Shown: positions 14,001-24,422, counted from the first letter of the stretch. The stretch: 64,000 nucleotides of DNA from Gymnothorax reevesii (GCA_029721435.1 CM056592.1:34359611-34423610), one strand, 5' to 3'. A program made the numbers and translations. Notes: a model not told the origin generated them from the letters alone.

Positions 14001-17000
14001 GAGAATGACACAGAAATCGATGCGTCTCACTCTTGGAGTGCTTGTCGGTCTGCCTTTCTTAAAATTCCCTAAATTCAGATATCGGACCATAAAATGGGTG
14101 CAACTACATCTGTACGGTCATCATGTCTGCCTGTTATCACCATGTGTCATACGAGTTCCTGTCTCGGCTTTATCCTCTGCTGAAATATCCGTGTGATTCC
14201 CTTTCATTCTCAAAGGCTGACGCTTGGGCTCAAATCTCAGGATTTGTCATCAGTTACAGTAATCACTAAATTCTCTCCTTTTGTGCATCACCCTTAAAAA
14301 CATTTTTGTATGATGTGTCACCCATGGAATGAGAGTTTTGAATTATGAGTCTGTGGTTGTAGGAAATATGGGAGCATAGCTCGCTTTGGAATTCTGTAAT
14401 CGCGTGTCACGTTTTTCTGACATTGAATGTTGCAGCAGGGCATTAAAATGTGTAAATGTAGGTAAATAAAGGATATCATTAACAAAATAGGAGCTCTCAC
14501 AAAGCAAAAGTGTCATAAAGTGTAGCTACTCTGTTGTAATAAATAGCATTACAACATGCTGAAGGTATTTTGGCATGTTATACAAATGAATATTTTGACT
14601 TGACCACCTGCAAATGTAACCCACTAGATTTAAGAAATAACTTCTATGCCTTTTAAAGAGGGGTAAGTGTTGGGTTTTATTTGACTGTTTCATGACCGAA
14701 AATTGCACAGCTTTCTGCTTCTGTTTCAAAATTTGTTTATTAGGTAAATGAAGTGCTCGCACAGGTGAAATTCCTATTACGACAGACTGGGATTCCAAAA
14801 TGGACTCCAATATTTTAACCTGCATTTTTGAAACAGCTAATTTGGTAATAGTTGCGCTGTGGCACTTCAGGCTAGTCTGTTGTTGGACGGAGCTGGTTAG
14901 GCTGGTTAAGTAAAGCTGATCATCAGCTGCTGGATGAGCTGGCAGTGTAGGCTAGTAAAGTGGCTCACTAGCTCTGTCCTGGGGAAACCCTGCACATGCT
15001 GATGTTTTGTTCCAACCATAATTGCAGTTCCAAAATTTTAAAAGGCTGTTATTTTTTTCTTAATTGAATGCTTTAGATATATAGAGGAGTTTTTACGATC
15101 TTAATCCGCATTATTCCAAATGAATGGTTGCCATTTCATAGTGTTCTTATTGCACTGTATGTCCAACAATTCTAATATTTTATATATTAGATATATATAA
15201 TATAAAAATAGGGAACAAATGAAATCTTGTGCTCAATGGGCTAACCTAACTAATTACATCAACTGCCTAGATCAAAGTTTACTAAATGCTAAATTCAACT
15301 TTTATGCTGATGATACAGTAATGTACTGCTCTGCACCCGCACCTAACCAGGCTCTCTGTCAGCTGCAACAAGCCTTTAATACCATCCAGCATACTTTGTG
15401 TCATTTAAAACTTGTTCTGAATGCCAACAAAACAAAACTCATGATGTTCTCAAATGCAAAATTAAAGTTCCAGAATCTTAAGCCTATCGTCACAACACCG
15501 GGTGATGAGATTGAATCAGTATCTCAGTATAAATACCTAGGATTTCGAATTGATGATTCTCTCTCTCCTTTGCACCTCACATTAAGCAGCTGGTGAGAAA
15601 ACTGAAATTAAAACTGGGTTTTTTTTTCTTTAGAATTAAATCACGTCTTTCCTTTGAGGCCAAAAAGAGACTTGTTGTTGTCTCTTTTCTGTGTATTGGA
15701 TTATGGTGATGTCATACACGCATGCATCCTTGCAATGCTTACGCACATTAGACACTGTTTATCATGGAGCATTAAGGTTTATCACAAACCATAAAACTCT
15801 GACGCATCATTGCACATCATATTCTAGGGTTGGATGGTCTGCTTTGTCTCTTTGAAGATTCAAACACTGGCACACTCTCATCTATAAAGCTGTTCTCGGT
15901 CTGCTCCCTGCTTTCTTACAATCCTACTTCCTTCAAAAAAGTAACGGAAATTATTGTCTTCGTTCCAAGGATTTATTTCTTATGTCTGTCCCCAACGCCC
16001 GTACTGAGCTGGGGAAAAGGCATTTAAAGGCATTACTTCTCCATCTGCTTGGAATCTGCGACAAAATCATTTGAATCTGAAGAAACTGGTTTCTTTAAAC
16101 GAATGCAAGCATATGTTGGAACTCATTAGAGGCAGATTTGTCTGTTTGTAACTGTTTTAATTGACTGCACTGTCCTTGTTCGGCCTGCAGTGACTGTGGC
16201 AACTAAATTTTCCGAGATCTTTTGTTTTTATAAGAATTTTATAAGCTCTTAATGTCTAAGATTGTTTTATATCTAATGCCTAGGATCTTTTATACATATA
16301 TTTATTATTTGTACAGTGAGTGTGTATGTGTGTAACTTTTGATGACCTGAGCTGCTGCCTATCTTTACAAGGACACTCTCGAAAAAGAGATTTCAAATCT
16401 CAAGAGTTTTTATTCCTGGTTAAATAAAGGTTATTAATAAAAAATAATAAGAGCTGATTAGGATAGCAGTTGCTTTTAATGTACTTATTTTGTGTTTGAT
16501 TTTTTTTTTTTTTTGTAAAGTCCAACGCAATGCAGCTTTGACTCATACAGAATGACAGATAGTCATAGTGCCCTGTGACGGATCTGTGGTTGATTAAGTT
16601 AATTGAAGCGTGATAAGGTGGTTAAAGTAAGCTGGTTATGAACAGCTGGACTAGTTGATTTTAATGGCCGGTCAGCCAGTGGAGAGCTTGGCTTACCAGA
16701 GAAATAACAGTTTGGAAACACTATTTCAATCATAACCTGAAGTTTTTCGAGCAAAGATGAACCAAAGATCTTGGAGCTCTCTTACTGCACTGCCTAGCAG
16801 TGTGTCAGTGGCGGCCTACGCTAATGGTTTTGCCGATGCGATTTCCCCGCTGTGCAGCAGATGGACGAGATGAGGCGGGAGATGCGATGGATCACCGACG
16901 CCCTTCAGTACGCCCGATACAAACAGCCCCTGGGGGGAGTCCCCATCACCTGGCTGGTGGACTCCAAAATCGAGAGCACGGTTCAGAAGAACGACTCCAC

Positions 17001-19019
17001 CTCCTCCAACATGGACTACCTGCCCACCCCATCGCCTTCGCCGGAGATGCGCCGAAGAAAAGCCATCAGCGGTATGACTCTCCCCGCTGCTCGTCCCTAT
17101 TGCATTCTCACCGAGACGCATTAACCCTTAAATGCCCAACTATAGTAAAAGTTGAAAGAAAAATCTATGTACTCAGTTCATATGTCTTGGGGAGGGGCTA
17201 ATAACAACCCAATAGCAATTTTTCATTTTTGGTGACCTTTGACCTCATTTTAGTTTTGTGACATATAACTCACAATGGGCATTTCGGGGATCTTATTGCT
17301 AAAATGACTTGAATGATAAAACAGTTGACATATAGCTGAAGTATTAGGCATAGCTTATTTTTCATTAGCTTACCTGTTTGTCTACTTTATCCAGTGATGA
17401 ATGGGTGCTGATCCATCGTGTGGATTCCACCATGGGGGCGGCCATATTAGAAAGGTTAGCTGGTGCAGCCAGTGTAGCGTCAGTTCCACTTTTATGCATC
17501 AGATGGCAGCACTGATGGTCTAAATATGTTACTATGGGCATGAGGTTGCAAAATTTATGTGGGGTCAGTGGTCTTGACAACCCCCAAAATCTTGTGACAA
17601 ATTTGTCACAGGGGGAATTTAAGGGTTAAAAGAACGTCTTCAATTTCAAACCTGTTTCTCACCCTGACTCTCTATTATCGGCTTATTTACTTTTTATTTA
17701 TTCAAGAGGAAAAATCCCCGTTGAGATTTTCATTAATTTCTTCAAGGGGGATTGAGCAAATATGCCAATATCATAAATTCCTTTTGTAATTCTGGCTGCA
17801 AATTGCTAATAAATGAGCACAAATGGATGAGTGCTTTACAAAAAGAAACTTTCTTTTTCAACCAAAGTTTACCTCTCTTAAAATGCATGTCTGTGCTTTT
17901 GGGGAAATTTGAAGTTCATTGAATTTGAGAAGGTATGCGTTTTACACTAACCTACCTTGTCAGTTTCACATTACTGAAGAGCCCATTTTCGAGAATTTCA
18001 GACAGTCAGAATTGTTGACCCCCCTGGGTTTGGCTGATATTTTATTTTTATTTCTGATATTTTATTTCTGAGATAGGTATGGTATGAGAGAGGTTTGGAG
18101 CATTTTGAGTCCTCTATTGACAAAGTTCAAGGGTGCCTCAGGTGGAAAACTACATTCTGGTAATCTGCCCTGCCTATAGACCCACCTTCAATAAACTTTG
18201 AGCTGAAACACCATTGAAGTTCAGAGAGAGGTGGGGAGTTGCAATTTTGTTAAATTGGCCAAAGGAAGAGTTTTCTGTAGCTCGGGACAGACGGGGTTGA
18301 CAGAGAAACAGTTTGGTTTGAGTTTTACCCAACTCAAAAATAAAAAATCAGGCAAATCCAGGGGGGTCAACAATCCAACGTGTCTGATTTTGTCTGAATC
18401 TCTCAAATATTGGCTCTTGAAATGCATGTCTGTGCTCTCCGGGACATTTGAAGTTCATTCAATGTGAAAGGGTACGTGTTTTACACTCTTTACGGTAAAC
18501 AACCTTAGCCTGCCCCAGACGGTGCAACTTTGCCTAAGGTAAGTGACACGTGTGTATACTGCATCAGGCCATGTTGCACCGTATGGGGATGGGTTTTGCT
18601 ACGTAACTTCCTGGCGTGACAGTGCAGCAGTGTATCTAGCATGTTAGTTACTCGCCGTGTGGGGGCTACCTGCTGTGATGTTGCACATGCTCGAGCAATC
18701 AGAACGTGCAGACCCGTCACATGAAGTGCAGATGAGTCACATGATGTATAAAAATGGCCACGATTCAACTTATTCATCCTCAGCCAGGATGTCTGTTACA
18801 GTTTCACAGGGTGCTGCCATTTTTGTGTATCATGTGACTCACAAAGTGTTTCACAATTTGTAATTTTGTTTTGCACTTCCCAGCCACCATAGTTTTACAT
18901 TCATTACGGTAAAACAACCTTACCTTGTCAGTTTCAAATCACTAAAAACTTAAATTCGGCACAGAGAGTGTTTCATTGGGAAGTTCTTTGGCGTGATGGG
19001 AGGCTGTATGAGGGTGGTG

Positions 19020-19062
<43 letters not shown>

Positions 19063-19838
19063 AAGATTCCCAGCAGGGCTCGGACGAGGAAGGCTGCTCC
19101 GAGGTCTTTCTCCCGACAGACAGCGACTACGACTCGAGCGATGCGCTCAGCCCTCGAGACCTCGACCTGGTGTACTCCTCCTCACAGGACATATCCCAGC
19201 AGGCCGCATGCGCACTGGGCGGCAGCGCCCCCGACGTCCTCCACATGCACGACGTCCGCTACAGCGTCTGCTCCAAGGACGGTGGGGAGGCCGACTCCTG
19301 CGCCAAAACCGTGGAGGGGCTGTCGCTTTCGGGCCAGGCGGGTAAGGCCCCGGAGAAGGCTTCGAGCGGGAAGCTGTCGGCCAACCCTGCGCCGCGGAGG
19401 AAGCTGCTGTCAAAGAGTCACGCCCAGACCAGCTGCTTCTCAGGGCCGCACCGCTGGCTGCGGGTGCAGAGCGAGAGTCAGGCCAGCTCCCTGTCTGAGG
19501 GCGTCTACACCCAGCAGCGCGATTGCGACCTGCCGCTGGAGTCGGCCAGCGGGGGCGCTGTCCGCATTTACCCCCCGCAGACCACCTTCCTGACCCACGC
19601 CACCTGCAGTCTGGAGGATGGCCGCAGCACTCACAAGGAACCCAGGCAGAACGTGCGCAGAATCTTTGTGGAACCCTGCAAGAAGATGTCCCCCACCAAG
19701 GGCGTGAGCGGTTGGGCAGCGGGCAGCGGGCAGAGCAGCGAGTCGACCGCGCAGTGCGACGGCTCAGTGTCTCCTGACGCAGACTCGGACGACCAAACTA
19801 ATGCTCAAGTATCTGAGATACTCAGCAGTGCTCTGTAG
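272..19838 (+). CDS. ankfn1: ankfn1 (ankyrin repeat and FN3 domain protein 1), 3' nine exons, 5' partial
   Basis: Nine exons with AG/GT borders join in phase to about 701 residues ending in a natural stop (residues ...SEILSSAL). Diagnostic family blocks in order are: an IVEIDD..YSSSIMQDFLWFAK block; the LLG....GRVYYEPIKDR block; a GLYLGYLKL..SVDQIKVLVP block; an LFFYELQ block; an AKQRHQHILDYIQ helix; MRWITDALQYARYKQP; and an acidic Ser-rich tail with SDYDSSDALSPRDLDLVY. These match vertebrate ANKFN1 (mouse Nmf9, fly Wide awake), a conserved cytoplasmic protein of neurons linked to circadian/sleep output in flies and to vestibular and neurological function in mice. The biochemical role is unsettled. 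The ankyrin repeats and FN3 domain belong to exons upstream of base 1. The gene is followed 27 kb downstream by noggin on the same strand, as in human 17q22. The paralogue cannot be settled here if the species kept two copies. Identification is from recall of the family, not a search. Confidence 0.9.
405..763 (+). other. ankfn1 intron A-B
   Basis: Short intron with GT-AG borders. The middle (about 560-760) is CpG-rich for an intron. No gene or repeat was recognised. The 271 bases before exon A are also intron and show nothing. Confidence 0.7.
764..880 (+). CDS. ankfn1: ankfn1 exon B
   Basis: The acceptor is GCCTCCAG at 763 and the donor is GTCAGC at 881. The 39 codons, phase 0 on both sides, start LSCMWEDVRWL and end with an alanine-rich helix, KMLAAAGQLQ. 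The upstream intron is only 359 bp. The 720-760 stretch before it is GC-rich and otherwise featureless. Confidence 0.87.
881..3347 (+). other. ankfn1 intron B-C
   Basis: Non-coding, with no transposon recognised. The right end is a pyrimidine tract of roughly 110 bases (about 3228-3340, CT runs) that serves as a very long polypyrimidine tract before the exon C acceptor. Its complement yields a spurious Arg/Glu-rich open frame. Confidence 0.65.
3348..3563 (+). CDS. ankfn1: ankfn1 exon C
   Basis: A CT-rich run of about 110 bases ends in CCTGCAG at 3347, and the donor GTCTGTG starts at 3564. The 72 codons (phase 0-0) contain NLLGTHNLGRVYYEPIKDR and end LDILLITIQ. The last 13 bases of the exon and the donor are the founder unit of a 31-bp tandem array that fills the start of the next intron, so the correct donor is one of several near-identical candidates. 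The first is chosen because it keeps phase with the next exon. Confidence 0.88.
3551..3795 (+). repeat. 31-bp minisatellite containing the exon C 5' splice site
   Basis: About eight head-to-tail units start GATCACCATACAG near 3551, 3582, 3613, 3644, 3675, 3706, 3737 and 3767, with a 31-bp period (one unit 30). The first unit straddles the exon-intron junction. Later units are intronic and differ by single bases. Several keep CAGGT (3656-3660, 3683-3690 and 3777-3781 regions), while others changed it to CAGCT or CATGT. Confidence 0.92.
4123..4289 (+). CDS. ankfn1: ankfn1 exon D
   Basis: The acceptor is CCCTCCAG at 4122 and the donor GTAAGG at 4290 is a strong consensus. It encodes 55 codons plus two bases: DILAFQRRSQHRLSPGLYLG, then a SVDQIKVLVPQRVPNMLCHF block, the best conserved part of the protein in this window. 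It ends within an Arg codon that is completed by the next exon. Confidence 0.9.
4290..7534 (+). other. ankfn1 intron D-E
   Basis: Mostly AT-rich non-coding sequence. About 5560-6400 is more CpG-rich and evenly composed (for example 6210-6360) and open by chance on both strands. A short AATC run at 6960-6982 leads into a dispersed fish repeat reaching about 7030. No gene is supported. Confidence 0.6.
6960..7030 (+). repeat. AATC microsatellite plus start of dispersed fish repeat
   Basis: Five AATC units run into AATTCAATTGGGCTTTATTT and GTGTAGCACTGTACAA. This combination recurs in fish genomes as the start of a dispersed repeat. A related start occurs near 22740. Family naming is from recall only. 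Confidence 0.45.
7535..7685 (+). CDS. ankfn1: ankfn1 exon E
   Basis: The acceptor is TCGCTCAG at 7534 and the donor is GTACTC at 7686. One base completes the Arg codon, then 50 codons read DEWDWLQKLSGPVRVE through LFFYELQMAVKGFLKQINLP. The exon has the GC-rich third positions seen in the other ankfn1 exons and unlike the AT-rich introns around it. Confidence 0.89.
8001..8060 (+). repeat. poly-C / CA microsatellite
   Basis: Fourteen C residues are followed by about 22 CA units. The complement gives a false Cys/Val repeat open frame. It lies in ankfn1 intron E-F, with otherwise unremarkable AT-rich sequence on both sides (7686-9130). Confidence 0.95.
9130..9590 (+). repeat. degenerate GT-rich minisatellite
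   Basis: Loosely repeated phrases such as GGGTGTAGCATGTGCGG, GTGTGGGGAGCGTG and GGTGTAGCATCCACGGGG recur every 30-45 bases. The array is decayed and occupies the 3' part of ankfn1 intron E-F just before exon F. Confidence 0.55.
9657..9825 (+). CDS. ankfn1: ankfn1 exon F
   Basis: The acceptor is CCATCCAG at 9656 and the donor is GTACGC at 9826. It carries 56 codons plus one base, AKHFRLYTQEVLELGHNVSF to NLPLQMFEL. A degenerate GT-rich array occupies the 500 bases upstream, leaving a short but acceptable pyrimidine tract. Confidence 0.88.
10335..10501 (+). CDS. ankfn1: ankfn1 exon G
   Basis: The acceptor is GTTTGCAG at 10334 and the donor is GTATGT at 10502. Two bases complete a Val codon, then 55 codons encode HFCTYKEKFISLYCRLSS and the helical segment AKQRHQHILDYIQ. 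It leaves in phase 0. Confidence 0.89.
11487..12655 (+). mobile_element. TTAA-flanked foldback MITE split by a piggyBac-like element
   Basis: The left arm, 11487-11590, starts TTAACCCCAAGAGCGCT and contains GTTGAAAACCTATCGTG. The right arm, 12569-12655, is its inverted counterpart and ends near GGTTAA. The two arms are the halves of a palindromic element whose uninterrupted relative is at 52777-52980. The interruption is exactly the 11595-12564 element and its TTAA duplicates. Confidence 0.75.
11595..12564 (+). mobile_element. piggyBac-like element, non-autonomous, with transposase N-terminal remnant
   Basis: The ends CCCTTTACTCCC and GGGAGTAAAGAG are inverted repeats, and each is bordered by TTAA (11591-11594 and 12565-12568), the piggyBac target duplication. 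Inside, 11916-12176 encodes an acidic Asp/Ser-rich start (MDSSDGSGSEFDGFS). After a one-base shift near 12170, 12178-12309 reads DFVRNPGPVTILDK then TEIDFFHLIIDD and FADETNR, the usual entry into the piggyBac transposase core. Everything after that, including the catalytic aspartates, is missing, so the copy cannot move itself. Three 42-bp-spaced copies of a TACAG..GTGATA motif follow the left end. Confidence 0.85.
15260..16440 (+). mobile_element. L2-like LINE, 5'-truncated, reverse transcriptase remnant
   Basis: 15280-15590 is open and encodes the RT catalytic block FYADDTVMYCSAP, then LKLVLNANKTKLMMFS and a YKYLGFRIDDSLS block, typical of the L2/CR1 group of fish LINEs. Homology continues with frameshifts and stops to about 16140 (KLKLKLGFF..RIKSRLSFE, KKRLV, SAWNLRQNHLNLK). 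The 3' end carries CTCGAAAAAGAGATTTCAAA, then TGGTTAAATAAAGGTT and an A-rich tail at 16440. It sits in ankfn1 intron G-H in the same orientation as the gene. It is clearly dead. Confidence 0.85.
16858..17071 (+). CDS. ankfn1: ankfn1 exon H
   Basis: The exon starts at a tandem acceptor TGTGCAGCAG. Splicing after the first AG (exon from 16858) adds one Gln, and splicing after the second starts at 16861. Coding runs QMDEMRREMRWITDALQYAR, a GGVPITWLVDSK block and a proline-rich PTPSPSPEMRRRKAIS end. It leaves one base before GTATGA at 17072, which fits the two bases at the start of the last exon. A TTAA-target element begins only about 50 bp into the following intron. Confidence 0.87.
17121..17629 (+). 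mobile_element. TTAA-target non-autonomous element
   Basis: TTAACCCTTAAATGCCC at the left and GGGGGAATTTAAGGGTTAA at the right form 13-bp inverted ends with one mismatch, bordered by TTAA. About 500 bp of non-coding interior includes no recognisable transposase. The ends resemble those of piggyBac-type elements. It lies 50 bp after ankfn1 exon H. Confidence 0.75.
17880..18955 (+). repeat. composite repeat with direct and inverted copies
   Basis: 17884-17975 and 18419-18510 are direct repeats sharing AATGCATGTCTGTGCT, TTTGAAGTTCATT and a TTTTACACT end. 17985-18060 is inverted against 18315-18410 around TTGTTGACCCCCCTGG. A third piece (18898-18950) repeats TTACGGTAAAACAACCTTAC, and 18514-18587 is a short hairpin with CCCAGACGGTGCAAC arms. 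Probably a decayed foldback element into which a smaller one inserted. Confidence 0.5.
19021..19058 (+). repeat. TG microsatellite abutting the last ankfn1 acceptor
   Basis: Nineteen TG units are followed by TTTTAAG and then the exon. There is no other pyrimidine tract, so the repeat is part of the 3' splice site. Confidence 0.95.
19066..19838 (+). CDS. ankfn1: ankfn1 last exon with stop
   Basis: This is the only acceptor that keeps phase: TTTTAAG at 19065, directly after 19 TG units. The exon encodes about 257 residues, opening with an acidic serine block (GSDEEGCSEVFLPTDSDYDS, then SPRDLDLVY) and then low-complexity polar sequence. It ends QVSEILSSAL and a TAG. Long open shadows in the other frames (19024-19593 +, 19147-19413 -) are a by-product of the GC-rich codons and are not separate genes. 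Confidence 0.88.
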
Positions 19839-20240
19839 GTGGGACTTCATGGATGACGCTCTGTGTGAATAACACTAACTCCACTGAATAACTTCACAGT
19901 CTCCATAGTGGCCTCTTCGTACATTCAGCCCCGATTTCAACTCACAGGCATGCAAAACGTTCAAATCTGAGTCGGTGTTCTCTAGGATTACAGCAAATGG
20001 ATACTGCGTGTTCTCCATAGAATGTATAGACAACCAAAGTTGCTGGTCAACTGTTTTGAGAACATAAATGTCATGGCTTTGACTGTTAAAATGATGAATA
20101 ATTAATGCAAAATTAACAGAAGCACTGCTTTCTTTATTGAACTTGAAACTCTGCTACCACTTCAGGCTGTACAGTGAATGGCAAGTAATTTAACAGCAGC
20201 TAAAATATAATTTTAATAAATTGTCATGAATTTACATTTC
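19839..20240 (+). other. ankfn1: ankfn1 probable 3' UTR
   Basis: AT-rich sequence after the stop codon. The first clear poly(A) signal, AATAAA, is at 20215-20220, which would give a short 3' UTR of about 400 bases. Later AT-rich stretches to 21 kb could hold alternative ends. The sequence alone does not show where transcripts stop. Confidence 0.4.
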
Positions 20241-22738
20241 ATCGGGTAGGGGGGATGCTGGATTGCAGACAAATTAAAAAATTGCACAATTGGAATAGGA
20301 ATTCTTCTCTTAAATGGCTGATCTCGTTCTAGTGTAGAAGCCATGATGCAACAAAGAAATATATTTGATTGACGGAAAACATTTGCTTTAATGGAAACTA
20401 ACTCTGAATCAGTGCAATGCTGCTACACAGCCCTGTGTTGGTTTTTCTAGCAGACGGCAATGGCCTCCCTTCAGAAATATTTTACCATTATCACTGTAAA
20501 CACTTTGCATTGTATTTATTCTGACTGATGTGTTTAAATGACAGTATTTCTACCGCAGAAAATTCTTAAGTTTACTTGATAAGGGCTGTATCAGCCTTTG
20601 TCCGTATGAAGCCAAAACAATAGAGGACAGATTATTGATGGCATCTGCGGATTGTTTTTGGATCTTTGGCCAAATCCGGCCAACCACAAGTTGTATAATA
20701 TAAATTTCACTGGGTCGGCACTGAGCTTCAGTATAGTACTGGTCACAATTGTACTCATTTATATCAACACTTATTACGTTAAATTATTTGCCATTTGACA
20801 TTATATATCATTTGTTATTTCATGTCTTGATGTATAGTGTAAAAAGAAAATTTATTTTATTATAGGCATGGGATTGTCTTTTAGGCTGTTAACCTTTGTA
20901 GTGTTGATGTACCCCAATTGCTTCGGAGGTCGATGATTAATATTTATGTTAAAAGCTTGATGTAGGACAGAAAGAAATCAACCATTTCATAGTTATTTTT
21001 TTTATATTTCAGTTACCTGCCTTCCATCTACATACTCTCTGATCATTGTCATTAACTACAGGGCCTCTCTGGACGATTACAGTGGAAGAGAGCTATAGGG
21101 TAACAATGTCCTATGTCATTAAGCTCATTAATTCGAAACTGTACATCGTGAATAGTGTTCCTCCTGGCAATTATTTCTGCAAGTGAAGCATGAACTAGCC
21201 ACTTAAATGGTTCTGCGAGCACTGGGGGCTGGGCAGCTCCTGGTGTTTGCATGATAATTAGTATCAAACGGATGTTTCTCCTGCAGAACATCTCGACTCA
21301 GTGGGAATCCAGTGCAACTTCATAGTGAATCACCTAAGCCACTGTGGCGATGCGACGGCCGAACTGTTTTACACAGATCTATGTATATTTTTAAAGCTTT
21401 TACCACTAACTGGTAGTGTTTTGATGTTTGCAGATGCGTATTTTATGAAGAGAAGTCTATTTAAAATTTAAAACGAGCTCCAAGGGCAGCTTACATATAA
21501 TAAATGGTGACAGTGGTAAATCTCCTGTTGCATCATTGCAATCTCATGACTTGGTGATGTTGCAGTGCACTTCGAATAAGATGGTTTTGCACAATTTTCT
21601 GTGTATTTATCAAGGATAAAATAATTTTTTTCGTCCTCTTACTGAACTAGAATTACCGAAATGCTGTTATCACTTTTATACACCATCGACATAGTTCCAA
21701 AAATTACATATAAAAGAAGTATTCCATTCGCACTTTTAAAAAAATTATTTTTTTTCAGTTTTGTAATGATAATATTTAATTTAAATTTGATTTTTGATTC
21801 TTTTTTAAGGTTACATTCATCTGCAGACTTATTGGGAAGTTTTTTGTTCCGAACATCGATTTTTTTCAGTGCTGTTTTCCAGCTATTTGTGTAATTGAAA
21901 TGTAACATAGCCAGATTCGATTTTATTTTTGGACCATATATTTTTCAATATCACATTTTCAAATTGAAATACGGTAGAGTTGCAAAATGAATACAGATAG
22001 GAGCCGAATGAAGTGTACACGGGTAGCTTACTTATGTTATTATACAGCATAATTTCGTGGTAAACGGTTATACTAAAATTACAATTGTCTCTATTATAAT
22101 TTTTATTCTTTTGAATGTGTCCCTCCATCAAAAAATATGTCATAATGTCGACTGGCCTCGAACAGAATTTGAAACTCATGAGTAAATGAGGGGAGAAGTA
22201 TTATGCAAAATTGAAACCACCACACAGGTGTGGCATTGGGTCATCTGTTAAAAAAAAAAAGGTCACACACACCTGGTTGTTTTTGCTAACAGCTTGCAGG
22301 TGCCTTTTGGTGGCATTCTGGGGCGAGAACTGCTAATTTTTCTCAATAAAGGCGGTGCTCCAACACCCTATTAATTATCTTTTTACCTGGTATACACTCC
22401 ATGTTTCTGATACTTGTTCACTACCTGTAAATTCGAATTGATTCTTTTACCTAGCTATTGTAAATAGTGTAAATGAAATAATGTGACTTCCTATGCACTG
22501 AGTGAAAAAAGGCCCTAAATGAGTAATTTCAGCAGATAAAAGGGGATGGCTTCTGTGTCTGTGCAAAATGAGCAAAATTTTGGATAAAAGTATTACTATT
22601 TCAGTGGGACTTGGCTGGGTGCATTCAAACTAGCCTCAGCTAAATTCCTCATGTTTGACTTTACTGTCATACTGCTTTGGTGTAAACATGGAGGCCTGAA
22701 AGAGGAATGTTTGTCATTGGCTTGACATAAAAGGAATG

Positions 22739-23010
22739 ATTCAGTTCAATTTTATCTAAATCACACTTTTTACAGAGGGACTGTCACAGAGATACTTAAG
22801 AGCATGAAAAAGGACAGTGCATCTAGTCCCAGAAATTTGAAATAAGGTAAAAAAAAATAATAACAATAAAAAGAAACTCACTGTAAGACAGAAAAATCCT
22901 CTGCTGAGAAAAAAACTCCCCAGAGGGAGGAAATCTCAGAGGGAACCCAGCTATAATGGGGGAGCCCATCCACTACTTGCCAGCTAATCAATAAAACTTT
23001 TATTAAAGCC
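22739..23010 (+). repeat. dispersed fish repeat (unnamed)
   Basis: It opens TTCAGTTCAATTTTATCTAA, continues with TTTACAGAGGGACTGTCACA, and near 22905-22975 has ACTCCCCAGAGGGAGGAAA then GGGAACCCAGC and GGGGGAGCCCATCC. This order of phrases is common in fish genomes. The family name is not certain. Confidence 0.5.
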
Positions 23011-24422
23011 AAAAAAAAAAAAAAATGTTCAAAAATTGGAAGATATAGCGTCTATGCTTTAAGTAAATGGAGGACAGGAAGTTAAATCTGAACTGATAGG
23101 TTTTATTTTGGACGACTTTTGTCACCCTCTGCAGACTGTTTACCTTCTATTCATCCAATCAGTTTCAAGTTCACAAGAAGGGTACTTTGGGTTTTAAAAC
23201 AGCTCGGGACATGCCGTTCTCAAAAGTGCTTTCCGTTTAACGCGTGATGTGTTTTCTGCTTCAAAACATGGTTGTTTATTTGGTGTTGGAGTTTACATTT
23301 TGCGTTTGTCTCGGAGTATGCCGGTGAAAATGTGACACGTTCATAAAAACATTAGCAAATGAATTTGATTCTGAAATGCAGGGTCCCAATTCTACATTTT
23401 GCAGTCGCCACTTCTCCTTTGAGAATGTTAATGTGAGAAAGTACTCTTAACAAACTGTAAATGGTCGTAACGTCTTTTTTGTGTTTGAAAATGCAGATTA
23501 ATATTGGTGGGGGACTTTTTCTGTTCAGAAAACAATTCTTTTTTTTTTTATTGGAATGTGTGAGATGTGGTTGTCTTTAACAATTGTGACATTCAACAAC
23601 AACTGGGTCATGCATTGTGCATTGTTGAACTTTGAATTCCAAATAAATGAGTTGTCTTTAAAATGTGTTCACTGGAGAGAACTGCATATTTATTTCAAGG
23701 TAAATATGTGTGAGATTAACAATCTGTTAAGTGTTGATGTATAAATTTGGGGTGCAAAGGCGTACTCACCATATGAATCATAACCGGTTTCAAAACATTG
23801 ATAATTGATAATCATTTTGTGGCCCTATATTTTTTCGATATTTTTTCTGAGCAAGTTTCTGTGTTATGTAGGCCTATTCGTGTCATTTGAAAAGCTGTCA
23901 TGCTTTTTACTTTATTTCTTCAACCCAAACTCCAGGTAGTGTTGCCATTAATGGGATTTCTGTTGAGTGCCGTCAGATAGAAGCCTCTCACCTTTAACGC
24001 ATGTTGGATCGCAACTCGTCCCTGTTTGAGATCACCTGCATAATAATAAAACAATTTATTTACTGAATTACAGGGACCAATACATAACCATAGAATGATT
24101 ATGAAATTATGGGTTAGGAAATGACAGACCACTGATAGCCGACTGATAATACACGCAATGTTGAAAGGTTGACAATTATTAAAGTAATTAAGTAATCCAA
24201 AACTTTTTCTGAATTCCATGTCCTGTTAAAGCATTTGTTTACCTGTGAAATGGAAAAATCTTTGCGTCAAACCCTATGTAACACTGGCGAAGAAAGGCAG
24301 CTCTTGTAAACCTGGCTATTATGTGCCATTTTATGGATGTCACCACCTCAAAAAATTAAAAAACAAAAAAATCTTCTGACAAAATCTTCAATTGAATAAA
24401 GCGATTCATTGCATTAAATGAG

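Larger units (their letters stand above)
10502..16857 (+). other. ankfn1 intron G-H
   Basis: The largest intron in the window. Besides the nested TTAA elements (11487-12655) and the LINE (15260-16440), decayed AGCTGGTT-type repeats lie at about 14880-14985 and 16600-16695, on both sides of the LINE. 12.7-14.8 kb is unremarkable AT-rich sequence with no gene recognised. Confidence 0.55.

Noticed and set aside
19024..19593. 189-codon Arg/Ser/Pro-rich frame overlapping the last ankfn1 exon
   Set aside because: An out-of-frame shadow of GC-rich coding sequence, starting inside the TG repeat.
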